Assembly: GCF_014836615.1 (NCBI RefSeq)
Contig: NZ_JACSQN010000008.1
Location: forward strand, 121,688 to 185,687
Direction of reading: 5' to 3'
DNA: 64,000 nt
DNA from: Sporosarcina quadrami
GTDB lineage: Bacteria > Bacillota > Bacilli > Bacillales_A > Planococcaceae
This document shows, piece after piece, positions 18,862 through 28,358 of the stretch (positions within the stretch are counted from its first letter, which is position 1; each line of letters begins with the position of its first letter). Under the pieces are notes generated by a model that had not been told where the DNA came from, did not search any database, and saw nothing but the letters and a program-made list of their open reading frames with translations. The position numbers and the translations under genes were made by a program.

Positions 18862-20887
18862 ACTGTCCTCTATACATCGTCAGTGCGTCTGCCACCATCG
18901 CAGCGACAAAATCACTTCCTCCATCATTCTCAATACCTTCAATCATCATAGCAATAATCTGTGTAGGGTTTTCAGAGTCATACGCAACGAAAAAGCCATT
19001 TTCATGTCCCCTGTCAGTACCTGCCGCTTTCAGTTCAGCAGTACCTGTTTTCCCTGCAAGTGCAATGTTCGGAAGGTTCGCGGATTGGGCGAAGCCTTTA
19101 ACGACAACGTCACGTAAGTTACTGCGGATAACTGCTGCGTTGTCCTTCGAAAGCAATCCATCTTTCCATACTTCTCCATGCTGTTCATCAAGCAAAAGAG
19201 TAGGTTTGTACATCGTGCCTCCGTTAACGAATGCTTCATACATCGTTGCCAGATGCAGGATATTCGTCAGCATCTGACCTTGGCCGAAAGAAGTATCTGC
19301 TAATTGTCCTTCTGAGCTGATCTTCCCGTCATTGGAAATTTGTGATGAAGCGATATTCAGAACGAAAGGAATGTCTTCACCGAATCCGTAACGTGTCAAT
19401 CCATCGATGAATGTCTGACGGCCCATCGCCAAAGCTTGCTGCGCAAAATAAATATTATCCGAGTAGATGAGCGCGTTGTTAAGATTTATCGGGTTCGGGG
19501 CTTCAGGGTGCAATCTCGACACCCGGTAATTGCCCCAAGACGCATCTTTTTGCCACGTTCTGCCTGTAATAGACAACCCTTCTTCGGGATTCAGATTGCC
19601 GATTTCCATGCCGATTGCTGCCGTTATCGGTTTCAATGAAGAGCCTGGAGCGTACGAAGCTGCATAGCGGTTAAACAGTGGCTTCAACGGATTTTCAGCC
19701 ATTTCATTATAACGCGCGGAGCTGACGCCGAGCATGAACTCTGTCGGATCGAAACTCGGTGAACTGACAAGCGCCAGTGTCTCGCCCGTTTGAGGATCGA
19801 CAGCAGCACTTGTTCCAGCCCTGCCTTTCATAGAATCAAACAACGATTTCTGCAACTTGGCGTCAATCGTTAACGAAATAACTTCTCCATCTTGTGCGGG
19901 CTTTTCGACAATCGTAATCGGTGTAGCTCCCGTTACCGGCTCTTTTATATAAATACGAATGCCATCATGTCCTCGAAGGCGATCTTCAAGAACGCGTTCC
20001 ATACCTTGTCTGCCTATTAAATCTGTTTCTGTATAGCCTTCATCAGCAAGTTTTTCCAACTGTTCGGTTGTAATCTTGCCAACGTATCCTGACACATGTG
20101 CCAAAGCTTCTCCAAATGGATACTCACGCATTTCGGATTTCTGATACGTCACACCAGGCAGTTCAATTAGGCGCTCAACTAGCTCTTTTTTTGTGTTTGA
20201 AAGTACCTTTAATGGAACAAAGTAATTAGGTTTTACCCAACTTTGATTCAATTGCTTATCGATATATTCCGTAGAAACGCCAAGAAGGTCAGAAACGGTT
20301 TTTTTGGATGAACTGTCCGTGAACCTTTCTGGCACAATTCCTATTTCATAACCAGCTCCGTTTACGGCAATCGGCAAACCGTTGCGATCTACGATTTCTC
20401 CGCGTTTAGAAGAAATCGTAGAAATACCAACAGTGTCTTTCGTTCCAAGACCAGGTAAAATGAATGAAGGGTCCCATTCAGCGAACCAATTTTCTTGTTC
20501 CTCACGTATTTCATGAATCATGCGCAATTCCTTATCAAACTTCAACGGTCCCGCAGCGGTGTTCATGGAAATGTGAATTATGAAGGTTGCTGGTTCTTCA
20601 ATAACAAATTCTTTCTCTTCCGGTGGCGCTTCATACGTTATTTTCACATTCTCAATCTCAAGATCGGTATACAATTTCTCCTGCCGATCGATAAAATATT
20701 CACTGTTAAAGGCGGCTGTTGTTTCTTCGGTCAAGTAATTGTTATGCATGTTAATGAAATCACTTTTTTCCCAAAGTGCCACATATTCTTGTAATCTATC
20801 TTCAGCAGTTGCAGGTTCTTCTTTAGAACAGCCAGCAACAATCCATATCAATAAAAAGGATAAAGCAAACGTCCACCTTTTTTTCAT
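18860..20887 (-). CDS. pbpC: Class B penicillin-binding protein with MecA-N domain (PBP3-like)
   Basis: 675 residues. The N-terminus is a lipoprotein-like signal (hydrophobic core then VAGC at about residue 20). An NTF2-like MecA_N domain spans about 25-145 and a dimerisation/pedestal domain about 150-320. The transpeptidase domain has the active-site serine motif SSLKP near residue 407, SDN near 470, and KTGTAE near 610. It cross-links peptidoglycan outside the membrane. The architecture and length match B. subtilis PbpC (PBP3) and staphylococcal PBP2a, which tend to have low beta-lactam affinity; resistance is not demonstrated here. An AGAGGA site precedes the ATG. Confidence 0.9.
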   Translation of the reverse strand: MKKRWTFALSFLLIWIVAGCSKEEPATAEDRLQEYVALWEKSDFINMHNNYLTEETTAAFNSEYFIDRQEKLYTDLEIENVKITYEAPPEEKEFVIEEPATFIIHISMNTAAGPLKFDKELRMIHEIREEQENWFAEWDPSFILPGLGTKDTVGISTISSKRGEIVDRNGLPIAVNGAGYEIGIVPERFTDSSSKKTVSDLLGVSTEYIDKQLNQSWVKPNYFVPLKVLSNTKKELVERLIELPGVTYQKSEMREYPFGEALAHVSGYVGKITTEQLEKLADEGYTETDLIGRQGMERVLEDRLRGHDGIRIYIKEPVTGATPITIVEKPAQDGEVISLTIDAKLQKSLFDSMKGRAGTSAAVDPQTGETLALVSSPSFDPTEFMLGVSSARYNEMAENPLKPLFNRYAASYAPGSSLKPITAAIGMEIGNLNPEEGLSITGRTWQKDASWGNYRVSRLHPEAPNPINLNNALIYSDNIYFAQQALAMGRQTFIDGLTRYGFGEDIPFVLNIASSQISNDGKISSEGQLADTSFGQGQMLTNILHLATMYEAFVNGGTMYKPTLLLDEQHGEVWKDGLLSKDNAAVIRSNLRDVVVKGFAQSANLPNIALAGKTGTAELKAAGTDRGHENGFFVAYDSENPTQIIAMMIEGIENDGGSDFVAAMVADALTMYRGQ

Positions 20888-21058
20888 CAGAAGCCATCCT
20901 CTCTTCTAGTATAATATGAAGTAATCATGCTACTACTATATCGTAATGAAGATGAATTCGCACAACTTAATTTTTCAAACAATGCAGTTTTACTTTACTT
21001 TTGAAGGCAATACTACTACAAAGCCTAAATACTCAACACATTAATCGGAGGTATTCAT

Positions 21059-21574
21059 ATGTATGACCCGACCGTTTTTGATAATCTGAAAGTCGCTTTC
21101 GAAAATCAAGTATATGATTTGGATAATCTCGAACGTAAAATTACGATTGTCAATCGTGTCGATCGAATGGATTTTGCGGTACTTTCACGGAAATTCTCAA
21201 TTCGGTTTGTACTACGGCACTTACTCGATCCGTCTGTCGAAATCGTATTAGAAGCATCGTTGAAAGAATTGTCGACTGAACTATTGGAAACGCCAAAAGG
21301 TAATCCAGGCTGCCTGCTCGCACTGCGTTTTAAGAAGCCGATTACGAATATTGATGAGCAATGTGAAGAAATCGAGAAAGCGATTTATGCCATATGGGAG
21401 CATGAAGTGAATGTGACGCAGACTGTAAGTTTTATGTACCGACGTGAACAGCCAAGTTATGTCGATACAATCGACGTACGGTTCAGTCAGAAAATTAATG
21501 AAGAACATATGGGCGAGATAGAAGAATTCCTCGATCATGTACTCGTGACGTTGCAAGTGTTAAGTGAAATATAG
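21059..21574 (+). CDS. Conserved-looking hypothetical protein
   Basis: 171 residues, not recognised. It is rich in charged residues, with no signal peptide or membrane segment, so it is probably cytoplasmic. A CGGAGG site 8 nt before the ATG and codon use like its neighbours support a real gene. It lies 170 nt downstream of the divergent PBP gene and 150 nt upstream of the ABC-F gene. Alternating hydrophobic strands and repeated VxFxxRxxxP-type blocks suggest a mixed alpha/beta fold; no catalytic motif is visible. Confidence 0.7.
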   Translation: MYDPTVFDNLKVAFENQVYDLDNLERKITIVNRVDRMDFAVLSRKFSIRFVLRHLLDPSVEIVLEASLKELSTELLETPKGNPGCLLALRFKKPITNIDEQCEEIEKAIYAIWEHEVNVTQTVSFMYRREQPSYVDTIDVRFSQKINEEHMGEIEEFLDHVLVTLQVLSEI

Positions 21575-21723
21575 GGAAGCATTGCGAGCGGATTGCAGAA
21601 ATGCATTAAATGACTATCCGTAACGGGCAATTGTCTATATAATATTAAATAGATTCGGCTATTTGTATTATATAGGAAGCTGAAAAATGAATTACTAATA
21701 ATAAAGGATTAGGTGTAAAATAT

Positions 21724-23280
21724 ATGGGTTTATTAACAGTGAAAAATTTAAGTCATGGCTTCGGGGATCGCGCAATTTTCGATGACGTTTCGTTCCGATT
21801 GTTACAAGGAGAGCATATTGGTCTTGTCGGTGCAAACGGGGAAGGAAAATCTACGTTCATGAACATCATAACACGCAAATTGGAGCCGGATGCAGGGACA
21901 GTTAGCTGGGCGAAACGTGTGCGTGTCGGTTATTTGGATCAGCATGTCGTCTTGAAACAAGGATTGAGCATTCGGGATGTGTTGCGTACTGCGTTCCAAT
22001 ATCTCTATGACATCGAAACGGAGATGAATATGCTTTTCGGCAAGATGGGGGAAGTGGATGCGGATGAACTCGAGAAGTTGCTTGAAGAAACGGGCCAGAT
22101 GCAAGATGATTTGACGAACAATGATTTCTATATCATTGACTCCAAAGTGGATGAAGTGGCGAATGGACTTGGACTCGATGAATTCGGACTGGATCGCGAT
22201 GTCAATGATTTGAGCGGTGGACAACGGACGAAAGTGTTGCTTGGCAAACTGCTGCTTGAAAAGCCTGATATTCTGTTGTTGGATGAGCCGACAAACTACT
22301 TGGACGTGGAGCATATCGAATGGTTGCGGAACTACTTGCAAAACTACGACAACGCATTCATCCTCATTTCGCATGATATTCCGTTCTTAAATAGTGTCAT
22401 CGGCTTGATTTATCATATGGAAAACCAACAAATCACACGCTACGCGGGCGATTATGACGAGTTTTTGCGTGTCCATGAGATGAAGAAGCAGCAAGTGGAA
22501 GCGGCTTTTAAGAAGCAACAGAAAGAAATTTCGAGCTTGAAAGATTTCGTAGCACGCAATAAAGCAAATGCCGCGACGAGCCGTATGGCAATGTCACGCC
22601 AGAAAAAGCTCGATAAGATGGACATCATTGAACTGGATGCTGAAAAGCCGAAACCACAGTTTGACTTCAAAATGGCACGGACACCTGGAAGGTATCTGTT
22701 CCAAACGAAGGATCTAGTCATCGGTTATGATGAGCCGCTATCCAGAGAGTTGGATTTAACGATGGAACGCGGACAGAAGATTGCGTTGTCCGGAGCGAAT
22801 GGTATCGGGAAAACGACACTTCTGAAAAGTATCCTTGGTGAGATACCGTCACTCGCAGGTTCTGTTGAACTTGGCGATCATTTAGAAATCGGTTACTTCG
22901 AACAGGAGTCTAAATCGGATAATAACAATACTTGTCTCGAAGAAGTGTGGGAGGAGTTCCCGCATTTCACACAATATGAAGTGCGCGCAGCCCTTGCGAG
23001 ATGTGGCCTGACGACGAAGCATATTGAGAGTAAAGTGAAAGTGTTGAGTGGGGGAGAGCGGTCGAAAGTACGTTTATGCAAATTGATCAACAGAGAAACG
23101 AATTTGCTTGTGCTGGATGAACCGACGAACCACCTTGATGTTGACGCGAAAAACGAATTGAAACGCGCGCTGAAAGAATACAAAGGCAGCGTTCTTCTGA
23201 TCTCCCACGAACCTGATTTCTATGAAGGTGTCGTTACGGATATCTGGAACGGTGAAAACTGGACGACAAAAATGTTTTGA
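21724..23280 (+). CDS. ABC-F family ATPase (YkpA/YbiT-like)
   Basis: 518 residues with two ABC domains and no membrane segment. The first Walker A is GANGEGKST and the second GANGIGKTT. ABC signatures are LSGGQRTKV and LSGGERSKV, and Walker B motifs are DILLLDEPTNYLD and LLVLDEPTNHLD. The roughly 90-residue charged linker between the domains is the P-site tRNA-interaction motif of ABC-F translation factors. These proteins bind the ribosomal E site, and some protect against antibiotics; this one most resembles the housekeeping YbiT/YkpA branch rather than resistance ABC-Fs. A terminator follows closely, so it is monocistronic. Confidence 0.88.
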   Translation: MGLLTVKNLSHGFGDRAIFDDVSFRLLQGEHIGLVGANGEGKSTFMNIITRKLEPDAGTVSWAKRVRVGYLDQHVVLKQGLSIRDVLRTAFQYLYDIETEMNMLFGKMGEVDADELEKLLEETGQMQDDLTNNDFYIIDSKVDEVANGLGLDEFGLDRDVNDLSGGQRTKVLLGKLLLEKPDILLLDEPTNYLDVEHIEWLRNYLQNYDNAFILISHDIPFLNSVIGLIYHMENQQITRYAGDYDEFLRVHEMKKQQVEAAFKKQQKEISSLKDFVARNKANAATSRMAMSRQKKLDKMDIIELDAEKPKPQFDFKMARTPGRYLFQTKDLVIGYDEPLSRELDLTMERGQKIALSGANGIGKTTLLKSILGEIPSLAGSVELGDHLEIGYFEQESKSDNNNTCLEEVWEEFPHFTQYEVRAALARCGLTTKHIESKVKVLSGGERSKVRLCKLINRETNLLVLDEPTNHLDVDAKNELKRALKEYKGSVLLISHEPDFYEGVVTDIWNGENWTTKMF

Positions 23281-23287
23281 TCATAAT

Positions 23288-23336
23288 GACGGGCGCATTG
23301 ACAAATTACAATTGTCAGTGCGGCTGTCATTTTTTC
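23288..23336 (+). terminator. Terminator of the ABC-F gene
   Basis: A long stem (CGCATTGACAA / TTGTCAGTGCG with one G-T pair, extended by outer GAC/GTC) is followed by T6. Confidence 0.85.
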
Positions 23337-23346
23337 ATTTGGTGCA

Positions 23347-23375
23347 TTGCATTGCGATGTACCACGTGATACGAT
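23347..23375 (+). promoter_or_regulatory. Promoter with overlapping dyad, padR operon
   Basis: TTGCAT (23347-23352), a 17-nt spacer, and TACGAT (23370-23375). A near-perfect palindrome GTACCACGTGATAC (23359-23372) covers the spacer and -10, the usual position for a PadR autorepressor site. The start codon follows 20 nt later. Confidence 0.45.
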
Positions 23376-23395
23376 GTTTATTATGAGGTGATGAA

Positions 23396-23719
23396 ATGGA
23401 TCAAGAGATGATGAAGGGAAGTATCGATTTACTATTATTGTCTTTAATTGCGAAAAGGGATCTATATGGATACGAAATTGTAAAAGTTCTTAAAGAACTT
23501 AGTGATGATACGTATGAGATGGGTGAAGGAACGCTGTACGCCGCATTGAAACGTTTGGAGAAAAAACAGTGGGTTACCTCTTACTGGCAAGAAGGCGAAG
23601 GGGGCAGACGTAAATATTATAGTCTGACTGATGAAGGCGGAACCGCATTACAGAGCAAACTGGAAAACTGGAAATGGATGAATGGCCTTGTGCGAAAGAG
23701 CACGGAAGAATTGATATGA
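23396..23719 (+). CDS. PadR-family transcriptional regulator
   Basis: 107 residues. A winged-helix domain with the PadR blocks DLLLLSLIAKRDLYGYEI, EGTLYAALKRLEKKQWV, and RRKYYSLTDEG, followed by a short C-terminal dimerisation helix (subfamily 2 length). It most likely represses its own operon. It overlaps the next gene by ATGA, and that pair of a PadR regulator with a HAAS-domain membrane protein is a common module in Bacilli. A GAGGTG site precedes the ATG. Confidence 0.92.
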   Translation: MDQEMMKGSIDLLLLSLIAKRDLYGYEIVKVLKELSDDTYEMGEGTLYAALKRLEKKQWVTSYWQEGEGGRRKYYSLTDEGGTALQSKLENWKWMNGLVRKSTEELI

Positions 23720-24576
23720 AACCGGAATTTATACGTTTTGTAACCGGGATCGTCCGTCAGACGGATTGCAACCGGGAAGAGCGTGAAGATTTGTATGAAG
23801 AATTGCTTACACATTTGGAGTGCTCTTTCATCGACTATCAGAAAAAAGGGTATTCAGAAGAGGAGGCTATGCGAACCGCTATGACAAACTTTGGAACTGA
23901 ACAGGAAGTCGGCGATCAGTTACAAGAAGCAATGTATCCGTATCGGAAAGGCATGATGTTGGGACTATCGGTTGCGTCTTTGCTTTTCGCCTATAGTGTT
24001 TATGCGAGTCAATTGTTCATCATGGGTGATGCACATATCCTATGGCTTATTCTCGCGGTCTTGATTGGCATGGCTGTTCTATTTGTGACAGTACGTCCAG
24101 TTACTTCACTGAACCGTCGTCTTTGGATGAATGGCTTGTTGCTCGTTCATTTGTTTGTCTATTTTTATGGTTTACTGCTTGCGACCGATGTGCTTCCACC
24201 TTATTCTGTCGGTTTGACAATTATCGCGGTACTGATTTTATTGCTTGGAATTATCCTTATCTACCGAACGACAATCTATGATTATCCTTCAAAACGTCCA
24301 GCTTTATGGAAAGATGCGAAACGGTTGCATTTCATCAATATTACACTAGGTATTCTTGTCGTATTCGTTACCCTATTCTTCCTATGGGCGTTGTTATTGT
24401 TTAGTGAAGTATCGTCCATCTTTCTGTTGCTATTGATCCCCATCGGCTTATGGATGCTATCTTATGCAGTTCAAATGCGGTTATTGGCCAATCAAAAAGT
24501 AACATGGGCGTATGCTATCGTCTTTACTCAGATAGCGGCCGTTGTGGTGATGATTTTTTTGGTACGGGGCATTTAA
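23716..24576 (+). CDS. HAAS-type membrane protein (permease-prefix domain)
   Basis: 286 residues from the ATG at 23716, which overlaps the padR stop codon as ATGA. The N-terminal 75 residues are a helical DUF1700/HAAS-type domain (DLYEELLTHLECSFIDYQKKG...SEEEAMRTAMTNFG), known to be paired with PadR regulators. Eight or so hydrophobic segments fill the rest. Its role is unknown; such proteins are thought to act with the PadR partner at the membrane. Confidence 0.82.
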   Translation: MKPEFIRFVTGIVRQTDCNREEREDLYEELLTHLECSFIDYQKKGYSEEEAMRTAMTNFGTEQEVGDQLQEAMYPYRKGMMLGLSVASLLFAYSVYASQLFIMGDAHILWLILAVLIGMAVLFVTVRPVTSLNRRLWMNGLLLVHLFVYFYGLLLATDVLPPYSVGLTIIAVLILLLGIILIYRTTIYDYPSKRPALWKDAKRLHFINITLGILVVFVTLFFLWALLLFSEVSSIFLLLLIPIGLWMLSYAVQMRLLANQKVTWAYAIVFTQIAAVVVMIFLVRGI

Positions 24577-24591
24577 GGAGGGGGAGGTACT

Positions 24592-25611
24592 GTGAATAAA
24601 AAAGCATTCGGTCTGCTTACAGCGTTGATCGGAATCGTGACGATCATCTTCGTTGGACTTGGGTTCGTATATGAAAAATCGGAGAACGAAAAGCAAAATG
24701 GCTTGACAGCTATTTTTGATGTCTCCGCAACTGGTGTCATTGCCACTGTCCGATTTGAGAAGGGGAAAGCCGGGATTTATTTGAACACTAAAGATGACGG
24801 TCCGATTGTCCAATTTCCTGTTGAACAAAAGATTTTAGATATTAGTTTCTCGAATGACGGGAAAAGGCTTGCTTATGTCGTGTCTGAAAAAGAAAGCAGT
24901 TCCGACAGCATAAGTGACGTCCATTTACTTGATATCGATACAAAAGCGGATATCCTAGCGTTCTCAGTCACTGCCATAATTACCGAATTGGCATTTGATC
25001 CTAAAAATCCCGATAAGCTTTTCTACTTGCAGGCGGATGTGTTTACAAATTATTCTCCAATTACGGGGAAGCGGCCACATGATTTTGACGTGCACAGCTA
25101 TAATCTGGACAATAAGACACAAACACGCCATACCGATCTGAAGAAGTATGGAATGCAGTCATTGCATGTATCTGCAACAGATGAGTCGGTATTTGTCCAA
25201 ATGGATGATGATGAAAACGTACAGTCAGCGGATGAACTATTTGCATCATACCAACGGATCTTTAAAATTCCACTTGATATGCCTGATGAAAAAGAGATTA
25301 TAAGCAATCCCACAGGCCAACAGGACATATACGATTTTCTAGTATTACCGGAACTTGATGAAATCATTTACCAGGCTGTCGGTGGTACGAAGTCGAATGG
25401 AACATATGAATACGAACTGTTCAGCTTCAACTGGGAAACCAATCAAACCAAACAACTGACCCGTTTGAAAGAATATGCAGCGAAACCGATTCTTGGTTCC
25501 AATCAAAAAATCTACTTCCTCGTGGATCTCAATTTCGCAGGGCGAACACCGGATTATACAATTTATCAAATGGATCTGGACGGTGAAAATATAGTAGAAA
25601 TTTTATGGTAA
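24592..25611 (+). CDS. Membrane-anchored beta-propeller-like protein, function unknown
   Basis: 339 residues from GTG at 24592, preceded by GGAGGGGGAGG. An uncleaved N-terminal anchor (about residues 5-27) is followed by an extracytoplasmic domain with repeated SxDGKRLAYV- and DPxNPDKLFYLQ-type strands, as in TolB/WD40-like six-bladed propellers. It is the third gene of the PadR operon, 15 nt after the HAAS protein, so the three are probably co-regulated. A specific ligand cannot be predicted. A terminator follows immediately. Confidence 0.7.
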   Translation: MNKKAFGLLTALIGIVTIIFVGLGFVYEKSENEKQNGLTAIFDVSATGVIATVRFEKGKAGIYLNTKDDGPIVQFPVEQKILDISFSNDGKRLAYVVSEKESSSDSISDVHLLDIDTKADILAFSVTAIITELAFDPKNPDKLFYLQADVFTNYSPITGKRPHDFDVHSYNLDNKTQTRHTDLKKYGMQSLHVSATDESVFVQMDDDENVQSADELFASYQRIFKIPLDMPDEKEIISNPTGQQDIYDFLVLPELDEIIYQAVGGTKSNGTYEYELFSFNWETNQTKQLTRLKEYAAKPILGSNQKIYFLVDLNFAGRTPDYTIYQMDLDGENIVEILW

Positions 25612-25616
25612 GCGAA

Positions 25617-25656
25617 GGCGTCATAACAATATAATGTTGTTATGATGTCTTTTTCT
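25617..25656 (+). terminator. Terminator of the PadR operon
   Basis: GCGTCATAACAA / TTGTTATGATGTC stem around a short AT loop, followed by TTTTTC. Confidence 0.85.
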
Positions 25657-25725
25657 TTCGAAATAATGAAAAATCAAGGGATACCGGGATTGCTTGTCGA
25701 ATGTGTAGGAAAGGGGGAATGCAGG

Positions 25726-26100
25726 ATGATGAATGATAAAAATTCGGAAGAAGTACAGACGGGTTATATTGAAACGTCGGTCAAAACATTATTTAAGAAG
25801 TTTGCAAAAGAAAGGGATGTCTCGCTCGTTTACGGTGATCCGGTAGAAGTAGGGTTGATGAAAGTCGTTCCCGTGGCCAAAGTGAAATACGCTTTTGGTG
25901 GTGGAGGCGATGGAGCTGGTAATGAAGGTGGAGGCGGTAGTTTCAGCATTGATCCGATCGGCGTTTACGAAATAACACCCGAAAGTGCAACATTCAAACC
26001 TGTGCGCGATAGTAGGAGTCTACTCATTATAGTCATGGCTTTATTATCGTTCGGTCTATTCTTTTTTCTAAATAAATCGTCCAATAAAAAGAAGAGGTGA
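25726..26100 (+). CDS. Spore protein YtfJ / GerW family
   Basis: 124 residues from the ATG at 25726, which follows an AAAGGGGG site; the frame is open upstream to 25642, but that part overlaps the terminator. The central region has the family pattern ETSVKTLFKKF...VYGDPVEVG...VIPVAKV-like strand, a glycine-rich GGGGDGAGNEGGGGS segment, and a C-terminal hydrophobic helix with a lysine-rich tail. GerW/YtfJ proteins are spore-associated and needed for SleB-dependent germination in B. subtilis. The C-terminal anchor here is an addition compared with YtfJ, so this may be a paralogue. Confidence 0.8.
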   Translation: MMNDKNSEEVQTGYIETSVKTLFKKFAKERDVSLVYGDPVEVGLMKVVPVAKVKYAFGGGGDGAGNEGGGGSFSIDPIGVYEITPESATFKPVRDSRSLLIIVMALLSFGLFFFLNKSSNKKKR

Positions 26101-26183
26101 AATCAGGCCAGTCACTGCTAGTTTAGAAGCTTAATCGAGGTGGCTAGGTTATAGTGGATGTATTGTGAAGGGGGGATACATTC

Positions 26184-27488
26184 ATGAAAAGAAATCGGGA
26201 TTCGGACGTTTCGCGTTATGTGAATTCTGAGGATGCGCAACAGCGGTTGTATAAGCGATCGTTAATTGTTGTTGTGATGTCTCAGATTTTCGGGGGAGCA
26301 GGGTTAGCAGCTGGGATTACGGTTGGTGCACTCATTGCGAAGGATATGCTTGGTACTGCCGGTTATGCTGGTGTCCCCTCTGCTTTGTTCACGCTCGGTT
26401 CGGCATTGGCGGCACTCCTAGTTGGTCGGATTTCACAGCGTTTTGGCCGCAGATATGGGCTATCTCTCGGCTTTATCACGGGAGGAATAGGCGCAATTGG
26501 GGTCATACTTGCGACGACGATGAACAGCATCGTGTTCTTATTCATTTCATTATTCATTTACGGTGCTGGAACAGCTACGAATTTACAAGCCCGATATGCC
26601 GGTACAGATTTAGCCAGTGAAAAGCAACGAGCAACGGCAATCAGTATTGCAATGATTTCGACAACATTTGGCGCAGTTGCTGGACCTAATTTAGTAATAC
26701 CAATGGGGGATTTTGCGCAAGTTTTTGGCATACCACCATTAGCAGGACCATTTATATTGGCAGCAGTTGCTTATATATTTGCCGGTTTGACATTTCTCGT
26801 TTACTTGCGTCCAGATCCATTTTTAGTCGCTAAAGCAATAGCATTGCATAACGAAAAAAATGCTGCAGAAACGCTCGATCAGGCGAGCTTAACGGCGAAA
26901 AATAATGTTAATCGGCTTGGTGTCGTCGTGGGCGGACTTGTACTTGTCTTATCTCATATGATTATGGTTGCGATTATGACGATGACACCCCTTCATATGC
27001 AAAACCATGGAACGGGGTTATCGGCAGTTGGAATGGTCATTGGTTTTCATATAGCAGCGATGTACTTGCCTTCACTTGGAACTGGTATTTTAGTCGATAA
27101 AATAGGACGTACTTTCATGGTAGTTGCATCGGGTGTGACGCTTGCTACAGCAGGACTCATGTCCGCTTTTGCTTCGGGGGACTCGCTATTTTGGATGGCA
27201 TTCGCCCTCATATTGCTTGGACTTGGGTGGAACTTCGGGTTAATTAGCGGAACTGCAATTATCATCGACTCGACAGTACCTAAAACGCGTGCAAAAACGC
27301 AAGGTTCGGTAGATGTGTTTGTTGCGCTAGGAGGTTCTGCAGGCAGTATATTGTCTGGTGTGGTCGTTGCTTATTCTAGTTTTGCGTTTCTCGGAATGAT
27401 TGGTATGTATTTATCATTATTGCTCATTCCGTTAATCCTATGGGCGTCTTATAAAGAACGAAGCAAAGGGAAACTACAAAATCATTAG
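26184..27488 (+). CDS. Major facilitator superfamily transporter
   Basis: 434 residues with 12 hydrophobic segments and the MFS motif-A-type loop GRISQRFGRRYGLSLG between helices 2 and 3. The first 20 residues are hydrophilic. MFS proteins exchange small molecules with protons; the substrate cannot be assigned, although drug efflux is the most frequent role for this type. A GGGGGG-type site precedes the ATG, and the gene is monocistronic with a terminator shared with the convergent synthase gene. Confidence 0.85.
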   Translation: MKRNRDSDVSRYVNSEDAQQRLYKRSLIVVVMSQIFGGAGLAAGITVGALIAKDMLGTAGYAGVPSALFTLGSALAALLVGRISQRFGRRYGLSLGFITGGIGAIGVILATTMNSIVFLFISLFIYGAGTATNLQARYAGTDLASEKQRATAISIAMISTTFGAVAGPNLVIPMGDFAQVFGIPPLAGPFILAAVAYIFAGLTFLVYLRPDPFLVAKAIALHNEKNAAETLDQASLTAKNNVNRLGVVVGGLVLVLSHMIMVAIMTMTPLHMQNHGTGLSAVGMVIGFHIAAMYLPSLGTGILVDKIGRTFMVVASGVTLATAGLMSAFASGDSLFWMAFALILLGLGWNFGLISGTAIIIDSTVPKTRAKTQGSVDVFVALGGSAGSILSGVVVAYSSFAFLGMIGMYLSLLLIPLILWASYKERSKGKLQNH

Positions 27489-27498
27489 ATTCAAGAAA

Positions 27499-27536
27499 CA
27501 AAGAAGACTTGGCATCCACTCGCCAAGTCTTCTTTA
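27499..27536. terminator. Bidirectional terminator-like hairpin
   Basis: A perfect stem AAGAAGACTTGGC / GCCAAGTCTTCTT with only short T-runs outside it, between convergent genes. Confidence 0.75.
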
Positions 27537-27539
27537 CGT

Positions 27540-28358
27540 TCATTCTTCTAAAATTGCAGCAACTGTCGATTCGACTTCTTTTCTATTCATCTTTTCACGA
27601 CCGCTATGCAACGCCGCGAGCGTGCTCTTTGCAAGAGCTAGAGGGATTTTGCAGAACAGCAAGATGTTTTTTGTAGTAATTGATTCGATGTACTCATCTG
27701 CTTTCGCTAAATTAGTTTCCGCATAAGTGAACATATCATCGCGCGTCCAACCGTCCGGAATGAAACGCACTCCACGATCTGCATCTTCATCCTGATTACG
27801 GAGCATATTGACCGCTTGCAAACCGCGTCCGTAACCGATTGCCAGATCGCGATCTGTCTTCGTCCCGTCATAAGCTTCCCATATGTCAGACAACATGACG
27901 CCTACTAGACCCGCAACATAAAATGTATAATCATCCAAATCCTCAAGTGTGTTAATCTCAAAGTCTTTTTCGACCCACTTAGCCATTCCTTCAGCCATTA
28001 TCCGTGTCGAATCTTTCACTTTTTCAATTACGTCGTCAGGACATACTAAAAGCCAGTCACCGAGCCGTAATGTGACTTCCGGCAACAGTTCTGCGTATGG
28101 ACGGAGAAGTACTCTATACGCTTCTTCATCAAATTCATTATCCAAAAGCCTGCTAGTCTCCACTAGAAGAAATTGCTTCGTTTGGGCATCAATCTGTTCA
28201 TGGTCCTCGATCTCATCAATCGCACGCATGCATAAATACGCAGAACCGACAGCTCTCCGCAATGTGGGGTTCAATAATTTGATGGGTATGTAAAATGTCC
28301 TGCTTGTCAATTTAAGAATATGCATAGCTTCTTTTAGCAATTTAGCATCGTTCGTCAA
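27540..28358 (-). CDS. Squalene/phytoene synthase family protein
   Basis: 272 residues, all helical. It has the first Asp-rich motif as DEIED in RAIDEIEDH, the YTFYVAGLVG helix, and the second Asp-rich motif in NMLRNQDEDADRG. These bind Mg2+ and prenyl diphosphate in head-to-head condensing enzymes, so the active site looks intact. Products could be squalene, dehydrosqualene or phytoene from C15 or C20 diphosphates. In B. subtilis the homologue YisP acts as a farnesyl phosphatase instead. No desaturase or cyclase lies nearby, so the pathway is open. A GGAGG site precedes the start. Confidence 0.83.
   Translation of the reverse strand: MTNDAKLLKEAMHILKLTSRTFYIPIKLLNPTLRRAVGSAYLCMRAIDEIEDHEQIDAQTKQFLLVETSRLLDNEFDEEAYRVLLRPYAELLPEVTLRLGDWLLVCPDDVIEKVKDSTRIMAEGMAKWVEKDFEINTLEDLDDYTFYVAGLVGVMLSDIWEAYDGTKTDRDLAIGYGRGLQAVNMLRNQDEDADRGVRFIPDGWTRDDMFTYAETNLAKADEYIESITTKNILLFCKIPLALAKSTLAALHSGREKMNRKEVESTVAAILEE

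Noticed and set aside
18860..20887. Acquired mecA-type resistance gene
   Set aside because: MecA_N-type PBPs are native in Bacilli, and composition and neighbours show no sign of transfer or of mobile elements.
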